Shown here: positions 62,160 to 64,000 of the stretch, piece after piece
How positions within the stretch are numbered: the stretch's first letter is position 1
Layout of the letters: every line of letters starts with the position of its first letter
DNA from: Chelonoidis abingdonii
Lineage: Eukaryota; Chordata; Testudines; Testudinidae
NCBI RefSeq assembly: GCF_003597395.2
Contig: NC_133771.1
Coordinates: forward strand, 130,962,281 to 131,026,280
Direction: 5' to 3'
DNA: 64,000 bases
The notes under the pieces: model-generated
What the model saw: only the letters and a program-made list of their open reading frames with translations
Database searches by the model: none
What the model was told of the DNA's origin: nothing
Program-made: the position numbers and the translations under genes

Positions 62160-63180
62160 TCAACATGGTAGCCAGAGCACTGGCAATGGGTGCATTTTGT
62201 AAGACTGGCGAGCAGTCAGGCACATTCTGTACTAGCTTAAGATTCCTGAAGGTTTCAAGTATATTACAGTGAACTAGTCAAGGTGACAGAGGCATGAAAT
62301 GACTATAGCAAGCATCCACATTAACCAGCAACTGTCAGAACTGCCTTGGCCAAGCATATATGGAAAATCTGTCATTTCCTCCCCCTCCTGCTATGTCTGT
62401 CATGGGTCATCTATAAGCCATGATGACCCATGAGAGCAAAGCCAGGAAAGAGGGTATTTTAGGGGCCACTCTATCAATCATGAATAATAGTGTATTATAA
62501 AATCCTACCAGACAACCAATGGTGCTCTGCTGGCTTTTAATGGTGCCTCACACTGAGCTATCCTGAGTTGTAGATGAGGCCCAGGTGCAGCTCAGGAAGT
62601 GGCTTGCAACTGGCACCCCTTAGTCTCTCATGCAATCAATCAGTTTCCTAAACTGGAGGAGAACATTGATAGTCTCAGCCCTTCCCATTTATAGCTGAGC
62701 TGTCACTAGATTTTTAAACTCCTTGTTCCAGGTCTGCACAAATTGGGATCACAGATATTGCAACCCCTAGGAGGTGAGGAAGCAATACCTTACATGGCTA
62801 CAATGATTTGTCCTGGTGACCAGAGGTACCATTCTACTAAGAAACTTTACTTTCAGCCTCTTTGAATGTGGGAAGGCTGAGGACAGTCTACTTGGAAGAG
62901 TGACAAAATAATCCTAGCTAACAGGTTAGTGACATGGCAGGAATTTTAGCCTTTTGCAAAGGCAAGAAAGAAATCCTTCACTCCCTTGATGACTAGTCCC
63001 CAAAACATTTCCAAATTATGTTTCTCCCACCTAGGAGAACCTTTCTATATGGCTTTATGTTACACAGCTGCTGGAGAGAGAAAGATCTGAACAGTAGATG
63101 GGTAGCATGAAGGAGACATTGCTCAAGCGATGGGTTCCTCCCCCAAAAGCCAAGACCATCCAAACAACTCTGAATTCTTA
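62160..63180. other. Sequence without recognised features
   Basis: Between the palindromic MITE and the hAT MITE; no exon or repeat recognised. Confidence 0.4.
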
Positions 63181-63188
63181 GTTTAGAA

Positions 63189-63526
63189 CAGGGGTCGGCA
63201 TGCAACCTCTGGCATGCGGCTCACCAGGGTAAGCACCCTGGCGGGCTGGACCAGTTTGTTTACCAGCTGGGTCGGCAGGTTCAGCAGACTCGGCTCCCAT
63301 TGGCCGTGGTTCGCCGTCCCAGGCCAATGGGGGTAGCAGGAAGCTGCGGCCAGCCTATCCCTCAGCCCACAGCGCTTCCCGCCACTCCCATTGGCCTGGG
63401 ACAGCAAACTGCAGCCAATGAGAGCCGCAGTCCGCCGAACCTGCTGACGCGGCAAGTAAACAAACTGGCCCGGCCCGCCAGGGTGTTTACTCTGGCGAGC
63501 CACGTACCAGAGGTTGCAGACCCCTA
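63189..63526. mobile_element. hAT MITE, 338 bp, exact 8-bp target duplication
   Basis: CAGGGGTCGGCATGCAACC at 63189 and GGTTGCAGACCCCTA ending at 63526 are inverted ends; gtttagaa flanks both sides exactly (63181-63188, 63527-63534). The GC-rich interior carries 'ctcccattggcc.tgg' in both orientations, related to the fragment at 5619-6064. Confidence 0.88.
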
Positions 63527-64000
63527 GTTTAGAATTACAAGAGTGAAAGGGACAAAGACTGTGACTAAACTACAGGCAAGAAAAGGGGTTCTTTAAGTCC
63601 TAGAAGTCATTGTCCTTCAACTTCTGCCAAAGTGTACACATTGTATGTACACATTTTGAAGAGCTTACTTTGAAGTACACTTCTTGTTTAAAAAATTAAC
63701 AAGGAGGACTGAGAGTCAAAAACAATTAGTTCCAGTTCATAATTTTGTCACTGAAAGAGCAGTCTTTTAAAAAGGGGGATTGCATCTCTGTTTAAATACA
63801 AGTCAAATATACCACTAGGATTTCTAGTCACATTTTACATGACCTGAGTTAATAAAACTGTTCATGCTTTGCAAGGAATGGAACATACCTGCTTCAAAAC
63901 AACCCCTAATTATATTAGATCATGGGACTGCCACTGTAATGTTTAGCTACAAGAAATATAGACTCCAAAACTTTTTAGAAGATTTTGAAAGTGTACTCCT

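Overview
The window is vertebrate nuclear DNA, almost certainly from a turtle (cryptodire-like). The repeat content supports this: many CR1 LINEs, a tRNA-derived SINE with a CR1-like tail (turtle Cry type), Penelope-like elements with GIY-YIG-type coding tails, PIF/Harbinger and hAT MITEs, and several solo LTRs. Coding sequence is under 1% of the window. All gene assignments rest on recognising translated exons with matching splice sites; no database search was possible.

Two genes are present, both on the minus strand and in the same order and orientation as on human 6q27. SFT2D1 contributes its first two coding exons: 23940-24002 inside a CpG-island promoter, and 7274-7360. They are separated by a 16.6 kb intron, and the remaining exons lie beyond the left edge. 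MPC1 contributes its last three coding exons (55823-55919, 51649-51781, 51123-51141) and its 3' UTR. Its first coding exon and promoter were not found and probably lie beyond the right edge. SFT2D1 is a Golgi/endosome vesicle-traffic membrane protein and MPC1 is a subunit of the mitochondrial pyruvate carrier. They are neighbours but not functionally coupled.

Layout. 1-7 kb: SFT2D1 intron 2 with a CR1 end, a hAT MITE, a 2.1 kb Harbinger element carrying a Myb/SANT-like fragment, a solo LTR and a rearranged Penelope-like element. 7.4-23.9 kb: SFT2D1 intron 1 with hAT and Harbinger MITEs, a 907 bp solo LTR, a CR1 split by a mariner-type MITE, and a foldback element. 23.65-24.56 kb: CpG-island promoter. 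25-50 kb: intergenic DNA with nested Harbinger MITEs, solo LTRs, a long CR1, two opposed LTRs, a multi-layer nested LTR/Penelope locus, a SINE and a tandem duplication. 50-64 kb: the 3' part of MPC1 and its introns, with a CR1 tail close to a splice acceptor, tRNA-like repeats, a Penelope foldback, and Harbinger, palindromic and hAT MITEs.

Target-site duplications (TSDs) could be read for about sixteen mobile elements, which fixes their ends to the base. The most unusual observations are a set of inverted-repeat retroelements with 8-14 bp duplications, one of them carrying a hammerhead-ribozyme-like core, and an LTR family that ends TG...TA. No CRISPR array, operon or other prokaryotic feature is present, and I saw no clearly new functional system.
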